A stretch of 48,842 bases of DNA from Candidatus Uhrbacteria bacterium (lineage in GTDB: Bacteria > Patescibacteriota > Patescibacteriia > UBA9934 > GWF2-40-263): contig JABMNY010000026.1 of NCBI GenBank assembly GCA_013204385.1, positions 1-48,842 on the forward strand, given 5' to 3'. Under the pieces are notes generated by a model. That model was given only the letters and a program-made list of their open reading frames with translations, ran no database searches and was not told where the DNA came from. Positions 9,167-19,447 of this stretch are shown piece after piece (the first letter of the stretch is position 1; every line of letters starts with the position of its first letter). Position numbers and translations under genes: made by a program.

Positions 9167-10045
9167 TTAACAGCTACATGTTCCACTTGGAGTACAGCAC
9201 CCTCCTTCTTTCTTTGCTGCCGCATACTTCTCGAGCGTCTCACGTAAAGCTTCCTGAACAGGACGCATGACTATATCGAACTTGGCAAGGTTCTCAGATG
9301 CCAAGAAGTTATTTGATCGTCCTTTTGTTGCAAGACCTTGAGCAACAAGCTCCTCGTTCGCAATCCATTCATTTGTATGCGTTGGATCAACAAGTTCTTC
9401 GTAGAGCCCGATAAGATCACGGTGCTTCATCGTTCCGGGATTTGTCACATGAAAAATTCCTTCTGCGTTCTTTTCAAGCAACTGATGAAACACATCTACC
9501 ATATCGTCGACAATCGTCACAGAATTTTCCACATCAATCACCTTTGAAAACGCCGCAAGTTTATCAATGAGGTTCCCTGGAGCTGGCATCCAATCGATTG
9601 GCATGCGGATTCGACCGATCCCAACGTTTGGAAGGGATGAGAGCGCAAGGTCTGCCGCCCACTTACTACGAGAGTACACGGGGCTTGGATTGCCAAAATC
9701 GTCCTCACGCCAGGCATTATCCGGATGCGGAGCGTCTCCATAAAAAATGCATCCTGACCCCATGTGAAGCATGTACACTCCCGCTTGCGCACACGCGTCT
9801 GCAAGCAACAGTGGCATGGTTGTGTTTCCGCGCACCGTTTCGATCTGATGGTCTTCACACCAATCCACGTTTGGTCTTCCTTTTATTCCAGCGGCATTGA
9901 ATACGGCGTCCGGCTTCACCCGATTGATTTCATTCAAGGCATCTTCTACTGAATTGACATGGACGTCAGACAAGACGGCTTCTTCTCCCCAAGCTTGAGC
10001 ACATCGCTCCCCCATGTATCCTTTTCCAAAAATGAGAATTTTCAT
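9167..10045 (-). CDS. NRS/ER-type NDP-4-keto-6-deoxyglucose 3,5-epimerase/4-reductase with Cys-rich tail
   Basis: GKGYMGERCAQ; NAAGIKGRPNVDWCEDHQIETVRGN; GCIFYGDAPHP; YSRSKW; RIRMPI; FHVTNPGTMKHRDLIGLYEE; ends GGCCTPSGTCSC. Confidence 0.75.
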   Translation of the reverse strand: MKILIFGKGYMGERCAQAWGEEAVLSDVHVNSVEDALNEINRVKPDAVFNAAGIKGRPNVDWCEDHQIETVRGNTTMPLLLADACAQAGVYMLHMGSGCIFYGDAPHPDNAWREDDFGNPSPVYSRSKWAADLALSSLPNVGIGRIRMPIDWMPAPGNLIDKLAAFSKVIDVENSVTIVDDMVDVFHQLLEKNAEGIFHVTNPGTMKHRDLIGLYEELVDPTHTNEWIANEELVAQGLATKGRSNNFLASENLAKFDIVMRPVQEALRETLEKYAAAKKEGGCCTPSGTCSC

Positions 10046-10046
10046 A

Positions 10047-11048
10047 TTATCGTTTTCCATATTGTTTTTCGTAATACTCCTTATATGCCCCTGTTCGGCA
10101 TCGGTCCACCCATTCTTGGTTTGCACGATACCATTCAACTGTTTTGGCGAGCCCTTCTTCAAAGCTTACTTGCGGAGCCCACCCAAGTTCCGTACGGAGT
10201 TTGTTTGAATTGATCGCATACCGTCGATCATGGCCGGGACGATCTTCCACATATTCGATCGCGTCTTGTCCACGATCTGTAAGCTCTAATAATTTCTGCG
10301 TGATATCAAGATTCGGTTCACGGAACCCCGTTCCAATATTGTAGACTTCGCCCATTTTTCCTTTTCGCGCGATCACATCAATCGCTCGACAATGATCCTC
10401 TGTATAAATCCATTCACGAATCTGCATTCCATCTCCATAGACAGGAACAGTTTTTCCCTCAAGAAGATTCATGGTGAACAGCGGAATGAGTTTTTCAGGG
10501 AACTGATACGGTCCATAGAAGTTGCAAGAGTGTGTGACGATGACCGGCGTTCCATACGTTGTCGCATATGCCTGACATAAGTGATCTCCCGCAGCCTTTG
10601 AAGCTGAGTAGGGTGATCGTGGCTCAAACTTGGAACCCTCGTCACTCTCCCCTTCCATCACTGCCCCAAACACTTCGTCCGTTGAGATCTGTACATAGCG
10701 TGGAATGTTGTGTTTTCGCACGGCCTCCAAAATGTTGTACACCCCGTAAATATTTGTATCGATGAATGCTTTTGGCTCTAAAATAGACCGATCTACATGC
10801 GTCTCAGCGGCGTAATTTAAGATAAGATCGACCCCTTCGACAACACGCTCAACCGCTTCTGCATCACTAATACTCCCTTTCACAAATGTGTACCGAGGAT
10901 CATCCGCAATGTCCGCTAAACTCTCAAGATTTCCTGCATAGGTCAGATCATCAAAATTGACGATCTCCACATCAGGATATGTTCGTAACAAGTAATGAAT
11001 CATGTTAGAGCCCATGAACCCAGCTCCACCGGTTAAAAGTATTTTCAT
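10047..11048 (-). CDS. rfbB: dTDP-glucose 4,6-dehydratase
   Basis: GGAGFMGSNMIHYLL...HVDRSI...YVQISTDEVFG...SPYSASKAAGDHL. Confidence 0.92.
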   Translation of the reverse strand: MKILLTGGAGFMGSNMIHYLLRTYPDVEIVNFDDLTYAGNLESLADIADDPRYTFVKGSISDAEAVERVVEGVDLILNYAAETHVDRSILEPKAFIDTNIYGVYNILEAVRKHNIPRYVQISTDEVFGAVMEGESDEGSKFEPRSPYSASKAAGDHLCQAYATTYGTPVIVTHSCNFYGPYQFPEKLIPLFTMNLLEGKTVPVYGDGMQIREWIYTEDHCRAIDVIARKGKMGEVYNIGTGFREPNLDITQKLLELTDRGQDAIEYVEDRPGHDRRYAINSNKLRTELGWAPQVSFEEGLAKTVEWYRANQEWVDRCRTGAYKEYYEKQYGKR

Positions 11049-11602
11049 AGTGTATTTCGATAATTCACAACACGCTCACGCATCAACTGCCAGGCACAGA
11101 CCGTAAACCCGTCCCAAACTTCACCAGAGCTAATGGCCTCATCTACTTCCTCAATAGTCATAAGCACCTGTTCAAATTCTTCTGCTTCCTCGGGCTGAGT
11201 TTCTCCTGCTTCTAAATCCGTTGCAAAGAAATACGTTGTGTATTCCTGCAAAATTCCCGTTGATGGAGCGAGCTTTGCAACCATCTCGATAGATTTTGCA
11301 GAATATCCAGACTCTTCTTTCAACTCTACGACAACGGCTTCCAAAGCAGACTGACCAACTTCTATTCCTCCAGAAGGAAAGGCGAGACTGATGCGATTAA
11401 AAATATACCGGTACTCTCGATGCAATACTAAACGCCCATCACTCAAAACAGGAACGACCATCACAGAACCAACAGGGGTCTTCATGTAATAGTAGTCTCC
11501 TGTGTGACCATCGGGAGTCTCAAATGTATTATGGATATATGAGCTCCAATGGTTTTCGTTAATCACTTCTGAGGAGAGTGTTTTCCAGGGTTTTAAATCC
11601 AT
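11045..11602 (-). CDS. NUDIX hydrolase (ADP-sugar pyrophosphatase-like)
   Basis: FPSGGIEVGQSALEAVVVELKEESGY; overlaps rfbB start by 4 nt. Confidence 0.8.
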   Translation of the reverse strand: MDLKPWKTLSSEVINENHWSSYIHNTFETPDGHTGDYYYMKTPVGSVMVVPVLSDGRLVLHREYRYIFNRISLAFPSGGIEVGQSALEAVVVELKEESGYSAKSIEMVAKLAPSTGILQEYTTYFFATDLEAGETQPEEAEEFEQVLMTIEEVDEAISSGEVWDGFTVCAWQLMRERVVNYRNTL

Positions 11603-11603
11603 A

Positions 11604-11966
11604 TCATGACTTGATAAATAGATACACGAGAGAAGGAGAGAGAAACAATAGAAGTCCTAAAATTAAGCGATAGATCCCCACATCTTCGATTAGTCCCCAG
11701 GTTAACATAGCTAGGACGAGACCGAAAGTAAGAGCTATTAAGATATGAACCCCTCTTCGCTCAACGTAATCTTCCATCACCCACACCCAGAGCGACCCGG
11801 ATAGAATTGCGGCAAATAAAAAGATATGGACAGAAAAATAGCGTGACACGAATCCTGGTTGAATGATGTCTGCCAACCAAAAAAGAAGATAGGAGAGTAA
11901 GGAAACCAAAAAACTTGTACGGGAAATGACGACCAACGGCTCCATTTTTTTCTGCTTCCAGACCAT
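11604..11966 (-). CDS. Small multi-pass membrane protein
   Basis: Several hydrophobic segments. Confidence 0.6.
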   Translation of the reverse strand: MVWKQKKMEPLVVISRTSFLVSLLSYLLFWLADIIQPGFVSRYFSVHIFLFAAILSGSLWVWVMEDYVERRGVHILIALTFGLVLAMLTWGLIEDVGIYRLILGLLLFLSPSLVYLFIKS

Positions 11967-11968
11967 AA

Positions 11969-13387
11969 CTAGTACTGATTAAACAAGATATCAATCTGAT
12001 GAATCAACAAGCTCGCGTCGAGCTCCTTGATGAGAGGGGTTGAGAAACTAAATTTCCATGTTTGCGATTCTTGGTACAAATCCCAGGCAATAAATCGAAC
12101 GCGTGCCACAAGCCAATTTCCTTCCTTGCGAGGAGATTCATATTTAGCAAGAACATAGGAAACACCTAATTGTTCGATGGTGGTATAGGAGTTCAGAGAA
12201 ACAGGATCAGGATTAAAGTACTGTGACGGTGAAAAAGAATAGGTCCCTTCGGTTACAATTTCAACATCTCCTTTTGGAAGTGTGACCTTCTCTAACCCCT
12301 CTCCCGCAAAAGAGAGAACGTACCATACATAGGGCTCTTGAATTTCAAGTGTTTGAGATCCTGCGACCAGCGTTTGCACACCTTCTGCATGCCTGGTTTG
12401 AAGACGAAGCCGTTTTGACTGCGTGTAAAATGTCCCCCCTGTCCCTGAATCTTTAAAGCCAACTTCATCTCCAATAAATACCGTATTCAAAAAAACAATT
12501 TTTTGTTGAGGAGTTACGATTTTTCGAAAGAATATATCCCGCGGAACATTCATCACAACTTTATAGACCCCCTCAGGTAACCCATAGGCCGTCAGGTGCA
12601 ACTCCTTCAATCCCTGATCTACAGAGGAATCGTCCTGGATATTTCCATCGTCTGCCGCGCGAGCTTCAGCCACAGGCTGACCCGCCTCATTAAACACCGT
12701 GATCTGGACCACATCAGCCCCTTCATCACGATTCATATCCATGTAATAGAATGTAAAATCAAGCACCTCGTTCTTGATATAGGTTTTAAATTCATGGTGC
12801 CCACGTAGAGAGACATCGATTTGCTGAAGCTCTTGTGTTGGCACATATCCCTCAAGCCGATACGAAACATCAAGCTCTGTGCGATATACCGCTACCGCAT
12901 CTTGTGCAGGTGGATCAGCCAAAAATGAAGAGATTGAATCGTATGTTTTCTCTTTTTGTAACAGCACAAGCCCCCCTTCATCCATACGGCTCCATGTCGA
13001 TTCATCAATCAGACGATTATGTAGAGGAAACAGAGAGTACACATCTGGATTTGTTCTCACGAGCCCACCAAGTTCAACAATGGGGACTGTCTCATTTTGA
13101 AACCAAACATCAATCACAACCTCATCAAAAAAGTCCCGATGCGGGTGAACAAAGAAAAAAACGGGATCCTCGAGAATCGCCTGAACCGATTCCCCTGCGT
13201 TCGATTTCTCAACATCAGCTACTCTTATTTCTGGTTGTAAGGCATCCACAAACGGAGAATCCTCTCCTACAACATGAGAAACAAAAAATCCACCAGAGGG
13301 CACAATCCACTGACTGAGTAACCAACACATAATCCCTATGGGAATGGCAACGATAAAGAGCTGAATGATTCGAGTTAAAAATTTCAT
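11969..13387 (-). CDS. Membrane-anchored extracytoplasmic hypothetical protein
   Basis: N-terminal TM (IIQLFIVAIPIGIMCWLLSQWIV) then long non-TM region. Confidence 0.65.
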   Translation of the reverse strand: MKFLTRIIQLFIVAIPIGIMCWLLSQWIVPSGGFFVSHVVGEDSPFVDALQPEIRVADVEKSNAGESVQAILEDPVFFFVHPHRDFFDEVVIDVWFQNETVPIVELGGLVRTNPDVYSLFPLHNRLIDESTWSRMDEGGLVLLQKEKTYDSISSFLADPPAQDAVAVYRTELDVSYRLEGYVPTQELQQIDVSLRGHHEFKTYIKNEVLDFTFYYMDMNRDEGADVVQITVFNEAGQPVAEARAADDGNIQDDSSVDQGLKELHLTAYGLPEGVYKVVMNVPRDIFFRKIVTPQQKIVFLNTVFIGDEVGFKDSGTGGTFYTQSKRLRLQTRHAEGVQTLVAGSQTLEIQEPYVWYVLSFAGEGLEKVTLPKGDVEIVTEGTYSFSPSQYFNPDPVSLNSYTTIEQLGVSYVLAKYESPRKEGNWLVARVRFIAWDLYQESQTWKFSFSTPLIKELDASLLIHQIDILFNQY

Positions 13388-15075
13388 GGAGTTATACTAA
13401 TGCGATAAAGAGATTCTTCATCGTATGTTTCAATCCGTTCGATCCCAAGATTCATCCGCTTCAAACGCGACTCATTGAGATATGTAAGATCCTCTTCTGG
13501 AAACGTAATTCCATAATAATACAGACCGGATTCTTCAACGAGTGCAGGCATGGCCTCATAGGTTGCCTCGTCTCGCAAAGGATACCAAACGGATCGATGC
13601 GGGAAAAATAATTTATCTGCGCGATCGACAATAATCACAGATGTCACTTCTGTATAGCGCAATACAGATTCTTGTATTTCAGCTCCACGAAGAACTTCTG
13701 CACGCATCTTGAGAAGTCCGTCTTGTCCTTGAAGGAATGTCGCGTTTACATTGAGCCCTATCACTGCAAGCAAGAACGTCGCAATGATCAATCCTCGTGT
13801 GAGTGTACTTCGCCCTCTAGAAGACACCCACCGGATCGTCATGGCCACCATGGGTGTCGCACACACATACATCGGCAACCAATAACGCACATAGGAGTTT
13901 GCCATCGTAATTTGAGTTGGATCTGGATTGTCATGAATCTCCCAACTTCCGTACATAAACACAAGCCAGATACTGATCCCTGTTGCAAGAGCTACCACAA
14001 AACGCAACGTGCGACGATGTGCCTTTTGTGCGAGGAGCAAAAAGAATCCTGGGAGTGCGAGTAACGAGATCCACCAAAACATCGTAACACCGTACGCTAA
14101 AAAATGTCTCCAGGCATTCATTGGATGAAATCCAAATGGAAGAAGGGCAACGGAATCAATTGAGTCCGTGATTGGAATATCGATCACGGGAGTAGATCCA
14201 ATCGTATAGCCTGTCGTAAACGCAGAACCATACGTCAGGGTATTCATCAACAACAGTAATGCGATCCCGACCGTTAATCCAAACATTCCTGCACGCAAAC
14301 GCCCCCAAGAAATAGTTCTCCACCAAATAAGTCCCGCCAGTAGAAGTGCTCCTGTCATCCACAATGCCTCGGAAGTTCGGACAAAAAATGTAAGCCCAAT
14401 CAATAGCCCTGCAAAGAGTTCATTCCAGATGCTAGGAGTTTTACCTCTTCCTATCGGTCTATTCACCCACAACCATGCTCCCAATACAAGCAGATCAAGA
14501 AAGAGCACGTTATGCATGAGGCCACGCGCGGTGTAATACCAAATTGCAGGATGAAGGAGAAACAGAGCGAACGCCAGTGCACCAACAAGATCAGAGGTAA
14601 ATCGTGCAATGAGCTTCTTCCAGGCAAACGCCGCAATAATAGTGAGGAGAGGCGTGAGAAACCAAAGAACTTTTGACCCGAGAATCATCACAAAAAAACC
14701 ATAAAGAACAGGGAGTCCAAGAAAGCTTCCTGGAACCACCCTCCCCTCAAGCACAAGCGTACTACGTGGATGAAGACGATCAAAGCTTTGCAAAAGATCA
14801 TTCTGCTCTCCTTGAGGAATCAATGTTTGTGCAACTCGTTCGGCAAAAAAACCGTTTGCGGTCTCGTCAGGTGAAACAAACACGTATGCAGGATTCATCA
14901 AAACCAAGCTCCCCACCAAAAAGAGGAGGGCAATCAACCCCATCCACACATGTTGAAACGGGAATCGATCTTTAGAGGCCATACGTAAAAAGACTAATAA
15001 CAGCAAACACAATCGCGAGAGATAGCGTTCCAACAGAGATCGGAATAAAGAGATCAAATCCAGCCCAAAGCGCAA
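13384..15075 (-). CDS. Multi-pass membrane glycosyltransferase-like protein (ArnT/PMT-like)
   Basis: Many TM segments, SPDETANGFFAERVAQ near N-terminus, C-terminal soluble tail. Confidence 0.55.
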   Translation of the reverse strand: MRFGLDLISLFRSLLERYLSRLCLLLLVFLRMASKDRFPFQHVWMGLIALLFLVGSLVLMNPAYVFVSPDETANGFFAERVAQTLIPQGEQNDLLQSFDRLHPRSTLVLEGRVVPGSFLGLPVLYGFFVMILGSKVLWFLTPLLTIIAAFAWKKLIARFTSDLVGALAFALFLLHPAIWYYTARGLMHNVLFLDLLVLGAWLWVNRPIGRGKTPSIWNELFAGLLIGLTFFVRTSEALWMTGALLLAGLIWWRTISWGRLRAGMFGLTVGIALLLLMNTLTYGSAFTTGYTIGSTPVIDIPITDSIDSVALLPFGFHPMNAWRHFLAYGVTMFWWISLLALPGFFLLLAQKAHRRTLRFVVALATGISIWLVFMYGSWEIHDNPDPTQITMANSYVRYWLPMYVCATPMVAMTIRWVSSRGRSTLTRGLIIATFLLAVIGLNVNATFLQGQDGLLKMRAEVLRGAEIQESVLRYTEVTSVIIVDRADKLFFPHRSVWYPLRDEATYEAMPALVEESGLYYYGITFPEEDLTYLNESRLKRMNLGIERIETYDEESLYRISITP

Positions 15076-15550
15076 TGAGAAGGAGAAGGACTCCTATCAC
15101 CTGCAAGAACATCTTTGTTTTTCCAAAAATATTCGAACCGATCGTCTTCCCACTTCTTTTTCGTGCATACCCACCCACAAGAAGCAATGCTTCAATTCCC
15201 ACAATTAGCAATGCAAAGAGAATGTTGACATGCTGTACAACCACGAGAAGAATCACAGACCCAATCAGAATCTTATCTGCAAGTGGATCGTAGAACGTTC
15301 CCCAGTCAGTTACTTGTTCTCTCAGACGGGCAAGCGAGCCATCTATCGCATCAGTAAATGCCACAAAGAGAAATAAAGGAACTCCTATTTGAAAATTCCC
15401 AAGATATAAAAACCAAAGAACGATGGGTGTCATCACAATTCGAAACATCGTTACCATGTTCGGCGTAACAAAATGTGGAATGAGTGGAATGAACGTATAT
15501 CGCATGACATGGTCATGTGGATACAACTTATGTGGATTCCGTTCAAACAT
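14972..15550 (-). CDS. CDP-alcohol phosphatidyltransferase
   Basis: FTDAIDGSLARLREQVTDWGTFYDPLADKILIGS, i.e. D..DG..AR....G...D..AD. Confidence 0.88.
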   Translation of the reverse strand: MFERNPHKLYPHDHVMRYTFIPLIPHFVTPNMVTMFRIVMTPIVLWFLYLGNFQIGVPLFLFVAFTDAIDGSLARLREQVTDWGTFYDPLADKILIGSVILLVVVQHVNILFALLIVGIEALLLVGGYARKRSGKTIGSNIFGKTKMFLQVIGVLLLLIALWAGFDLFIPISVGTLSLAIVFAVISLFTYGL

Positions 15551-15610
15551 AGAAGAAGAGGTCTCTCATCGAGTTTTGAGAGGATCTCTGGTAAAATAGA
15601 GCTCAATACT

Positions 15611-17752
15611 ATGCTCCAACGAATTCAGCTTATCATTTTTTCAGTGCTCTTTCTAGCGTTGTTTTTCTTAAACAGTGCCTTGATTGAAAGCCAAACCTTC
15701 GGGATTGTCTTATTGTGTTTCTATCTCGGAGTATTTGGCTGGGAACTTGGAGGTGTCTTAGTCAAATCCGAAAAAGCGATTCTTCGTTGGTGGATTGGAA
15801 TTTGGGTACTTTTGTCAGTCATTTTGATTGTCCTCACTGGCAGTTATTACGTCTGGCAAATCACTCAAACACTGGTTCTCACCCTCATTTTCCTAACTCC
15901 ACCACTGATTCTTTGGGTAACGAAACGTTTTCCTTCCCGTTCACTTTTTGCGCATGCACATGATCTTTGGCATACGCGTCGACATCGCATTCCAGGCATT
16001 GTTTGGGTTGTGATGACGGCTCTTGTTTTTACCTTTACGCTCTTTTTTCTTACGCTTCTCAATCACCCGGTCACAGAAGGGATTCGCTCTGTGTGGGAAC
16101 GACTGCCAGGAAGTCTATTCGTCCTCTTTCTTCTTGCGACGTCACTTGTGTTTGCTCTTTTATGGCGAGGAAAAGAGCGTGCCCTCAGTCTAGTTGGAAT
16201 CAGCCTCCTGTTATTTGCCACCCTCTCTGTTGTTGCCTTTGTCTTTCCGCTCGGATTTGGATTTGATTCATTTATTCATAAAGCAACCGAGATGCATCTT
16301 GCAGAGTTCGGTACAATCAGTCCAAAACCGTTTTATTATATTGGTCAGTATGCCCTTGTGCTCTTTGCCCATCATGGGTTTAACATCTCCATTGACCTCG
16401 CAGACACATTTCTCGTCCCCTTTCTTGCCTCACTCTTGCTCCCGATGGCGTGGTATTTTGCAGCAGTCCACATCACTCGCAAGCGCTCCATCTCCATGCT
16501 CACCCTCACAGGAATTTTCCTTCTTCCGCTTTCGCAATTTATCGTGACCACCCCACAAGCACTCGCTAATCTCTGGACACTTCTCCTGATCCTTGCCTCC
16601 GTTCCTTATTTGCTCGATCAAGAACATCCTCGCCTTCGTATTCTAGCTCTCGGGGCCGGTGCAACAGCGCTCATCCACCCCATCGCAGGAATTCCAGCCC
16701 TCCTGTACTTTATGTTTCTCACAACAGACCCAAGTCGCACAAACCCTCGAACTCCAAAAACAAATAGAATTGTGCGAATGATTCTTGGGGTGTTTGCCTG
16801 TATTGTCCTTCCACTCTCCTTCGTGATGAATAGCCTTGTGAGCAATCAAGCACTTTCCTTAAATTGGGAATCGCTCAATCCGCTTAGATGGCTTACCGCT
16901 TTTAATTTCAACGTCTTTTTTGAAAATCGATTCTCTCCACTTTTGGATCTTGTGTATTTGTATGGATTGAACACCCTGTTGATTTTGGTTCTGATCGCAG
17001 GGTTTGCCTGGATGGAATATCGAAAAGATCTCTCAAAACGTTTTCGCGCACTTCTCTTGATGGTTCTGGCTCTGACGGTCAATTATTTAATCATGTCCAC
17101 GTTTTTAGAATTCACCTTTTTAATTGATTACGAGCGTGGAAACTACGCTGGACGTCTTCTCCCACTTATTCATTTCTTCCTGACTCCACTACTCATTTTG
17201 GGACTAGGGCACCTCTTTGTGAACACGAAGTCTCACCCAATTGTTCTCCGTGCGTCCGTACTCGCCATCCTGATCACCTTTGCGGGAAGTAGTTTTTATC
17301 TGAGCTACCCACGTCGCGATGCCTATGAAACAAACCGTGGGTTCAATGTCAGTCAGTCGGATATCGATGCGGTGTATCTTGTCGAGTCCTTGGCGGCAGG
17401 AGCCCCCTATCTTGCCTTGGCAAACCAATCTGTTTCAGCGGGAGCCATCGGAGAGATCGGCTTTCGCTACTATGGCGATCTCTTCTTCTATCCAATTCCA
17501 ACAGGCGGTCCACTCTACGAATTTTTCCTCGCCATGAATGCGTCCCCAACACGCGCAACAGCTCTTAAAGCGCTCGAACTTGCTCCTGAGCACGGAGATA
17601 TAAACACACTCTTCTTCCTCGTAAACAATTACTGGTGGGATGCCCCAAGAATCATTGAAACGGCAAAAGCGACTGCGGATGACTGGCGTAGTCTTGGAGA
17701 CGGAGAAATTTATCTCTTTCGCTATAACTTTGGGGTTGACCAGACCCCCTAA
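15611..17752 (+). CDS. Large multi-pass membrane protein, GT-C-like
   Basis: ORF 15473..17752; start at MLQRIQLIIFSVLF begins first TM helix; over ten TM segments. Confidence 0.6.
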   Translation: MLQRIQLIIFSVLFLALFFLNSALIESQTFGIVLLCFYLGVFGWELGGVLVKSEKAILRWWIGIWVLLSVILIVLTGSYYVWQITQTLVLTLIFLTPPLILWVTKRFPSRSLFAHAHDLWHTRRHRIPGIVWVVMTALVFTFTLFFLTLLNHPVTEGIRSVWERLPGSLFVLFLLATSLVFALLWRGKERALSLVGISLLLFATLSVVAFVFPLGFGFDSFIHKATEMHLAEFGTISPKPFYYIGQYALVLFAHHGFNISIDLADTFLVPFLASLLLPMAWYFAAVHITRKRSISMLTLTGIFLLPLSQFIVTTPQALANLWTLLLILASVPYLLDQEHPRLRILALGAGATALIHPIAGIPALLYFMFLTTDPSRTNPRTPKTNRIVRMILGVFACIVLPLSFVMNSLVSNQALSLNWESLNPLRWLTAFNFNVFFENRFSPLLDLVYLYGLNTLLILVLIAGFAWMEYRKDLSKRFRALLLMVLALTVNYLIMSTFLEFTFLIDYERGNYAGRLLPLIHFFLTPLLILGLGHLFVNTKSHPIVLRASVLAILITFAGSSFYLSYPRRDAYETNRGFNVSQSDIDAVYLVESLAAGAPYLALANQSVSAGAIGEIGFRYYGDLFFYPIPTGGPLYEFFLAMNASPTRATALKALELAPEHGDINTLFFLVNNYWWDAPRIIETAKATADDWRSLGDGEIYLFRYNFGVDQTP

Positions 17753-17764
17753 CCCTGATAGTCT
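17736..17764 (+). promoter_or_regulatory. sigma70-type promoter TTGACC-N17-TAGTCT overlapping upstream stop codon
   Basis: Hexamers at 17736-17741 and 17759-17764. Confidence 0.45.
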
Positions 17765-17798
17765 CTTTTCTCCCCCCCCACTCTAGGATGGAGATGAA

Positions 17799-18179
17799 AT
17801 GAAGTACCTCTTCTTGATCGAGATACATCAAAAAGGACAAAAGACTGCAGAGTTTGAAGTGCTCGCCACGTTCAGAAGTGAACTGGATGCTCTGAATTCT
17901 CTGTCGGAGCTCACTATCGTCAACTCACCACTTGGTGCCACCCCTGAGAGGCACGTCTGGAGAAGCGCTCTTCCTGAGGGCTCGCTCGCACGTATGAGCG
18001 AACGCTACGGAGAGGACGCAGTTGTCATTGTGAGAGAGGTACGTGAATACACGCGCAAGATGCCCAAAGAACTTCGAAACTCGCCTAATTTCCTTCATCT
18101 TGTCATGGCGACCACGACAACCCCACCACCTCCCCCACAGGGAACCTTCACATCTCACGAAGATCTCTCCGTACACTAG
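17799..18179 (+). CDS. Hypothetical protein, GC-rich relative to neighbours
   Basis: GGATGGAGATGAA upstream of ATG; followed by terminator. Confidence 0.6.
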   Translation: MKYLFLIEIHQKGQKTAEFEVLATFRSELDALNSLSELTIVNSPLGATPERHVWRSALPEGSLARMSERYGEDAVVIVREVREYTRKMPKELRNSPNFLHLVMATTTTPPPPPQGTFTSHEDLSVH

Positions 18180-18206
18180 CGCTTTGAATAAAAGAGCGCT
18201 TTTTTC
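18178..18206 (+). terminator. Intrinsic terminator
   Basis: AGCGCT...AGCGCTTTTTT. Confidence 0.75.
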
Positions 18207-18236
18207 TTTGTACGAAAAAAGAGGCATCACACCTCT

Positions 18237-19439
18237 TTAGACGAGTTCTTGAATGAACTGCTCTAATCGGTCAACATAATTTGAAATGGAATACTGTTCA
18301 GCCTGCTTGCGAATAGCTTTTCCTTTTCCCCACCACTTATCTCGATCTTGATGAACCTCTTTCATCGCGCGGGCAAGATCATCAATATCCCCTGGTGTGA
18401 CAAGAACCCCCGTCTCCCCTTCTTGGATCAATTCTGGAATCCCTCCAATCCGTGTAGCAATGACAGGAACTCCTACTAAGAAACTTTCATAAATGACCGT
18501 TGGAGAGTTTTCATAACACGTAGATGGAACAATCACGGCATCTGTTGTTTTCAATAATCGAATGAGATGATTGAGTGAAACAAACCCATGAAAACTGACG
18601 TTCGTATTGAGCTCACTTCGGGCGGAAACGACATCAGCCAAACTTCCTTCACCTGCAATATGTAGTTCCATTCCCTCTCCAACTTGATCAAATGCATCTA
18701 ATAGCTCACGGATTCCCTTATGTTCTTCGAGCTGACCGACATAGAGAAATTGGGTACGCGACGTAAAGCGCTCTGTTCGCAACATCACTGTATCAGGGGG
18801 TAATGGATTTGGAAGCACTTCAGAGCGCGTCTCTACAAACAACCCTCGTGCATGATAAAACTCTAAAAGAAAAGAGGATGGAGAAAGAACTAAATCTGGT
18901 GAACCTATCTCTCGATGCACACCTCGTTCGTACCATGTACGCAGAAATGATCTATTCAACCAAGAATCCTCCTGTCCATACAACAGAAGTCCACTTGGAA
19001 TTGAAAGTTGAACATCATGAAGAACATGTATATGTGGCACATGTTGCTTTTGAATCTCATGACCAATCGATACTCCAATGCCTTTTAGATTATGCGTAAT
19101 AATGATTTCAGGATTCTCATCACGAATCACAGATCGAATTGCGCGTGCTCCTCCGATACTGAATAAATCGATCACATGCCAAAGCAGGCGCACTGGAAAT
19201 GGAATAGAGCGATCATCACGCAAGTAGTAGAGATTCAGTGGAAAAAAACGATATACCGCTTCAAGTGTTCTTTCACGAATTCGTGGAAAAAGACTTCGTA
19301 AGCCATCGTACGGCTGAGTACTCAACACAAACACCTCGTGCCCGCGCTCATACAACGCGTCTGCCACACGCTGAGCCACAAGCTCAGCTCCCCCTCTTGC
19401 ATCAGGCGGATACAAATTTGTTACAATTCCAATTTTCAT
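18237..19439 (-). CDS. Glycosyltransferase family 4
   Basis: MKIGIVTNLYPPDARGGAELVAQRV; VPSTCYENSPTVIYESFLVGVPVIATRIGGIPELI. Confidence 0.87.
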   Translation of the reverse strand: MKIGIVTNLYPPDARGGAELVAQRVADALYERGHEVFVLSTQPYDGLRSLFPRIRERTLEAVYRFFPLNLYYLRDDRSIPFPVRLLWHVIDLFSIGGARAIRSVIRDENPEIIITHNLKGIGVSIGHEIQKQHVPHIHVLHDVQLSIPSGLLLYGQEDSWLNRSFLRTWYERGVHREIGSPDLVLSPSSFLLEFYHARGLFVETRSEVLPNPLPPDTVMLRTERFTSRTQFLYVGQLEEHKGIRELLDAFDQVGEGMELHIAGEGSLADVVSARSELNTNVSFHGFVSLNHLIRLLKTTDAVIVPSTCYENSPTVIYESFLVGVPVIATRIGGIPELIQEGETGVLVTPGDIDDLARAMKEVHQDRDKWWGKGKAIRKQAEQYSISNYVDRLEQFIQELV

Positions 19440-19447
19440 ATCAAGAC

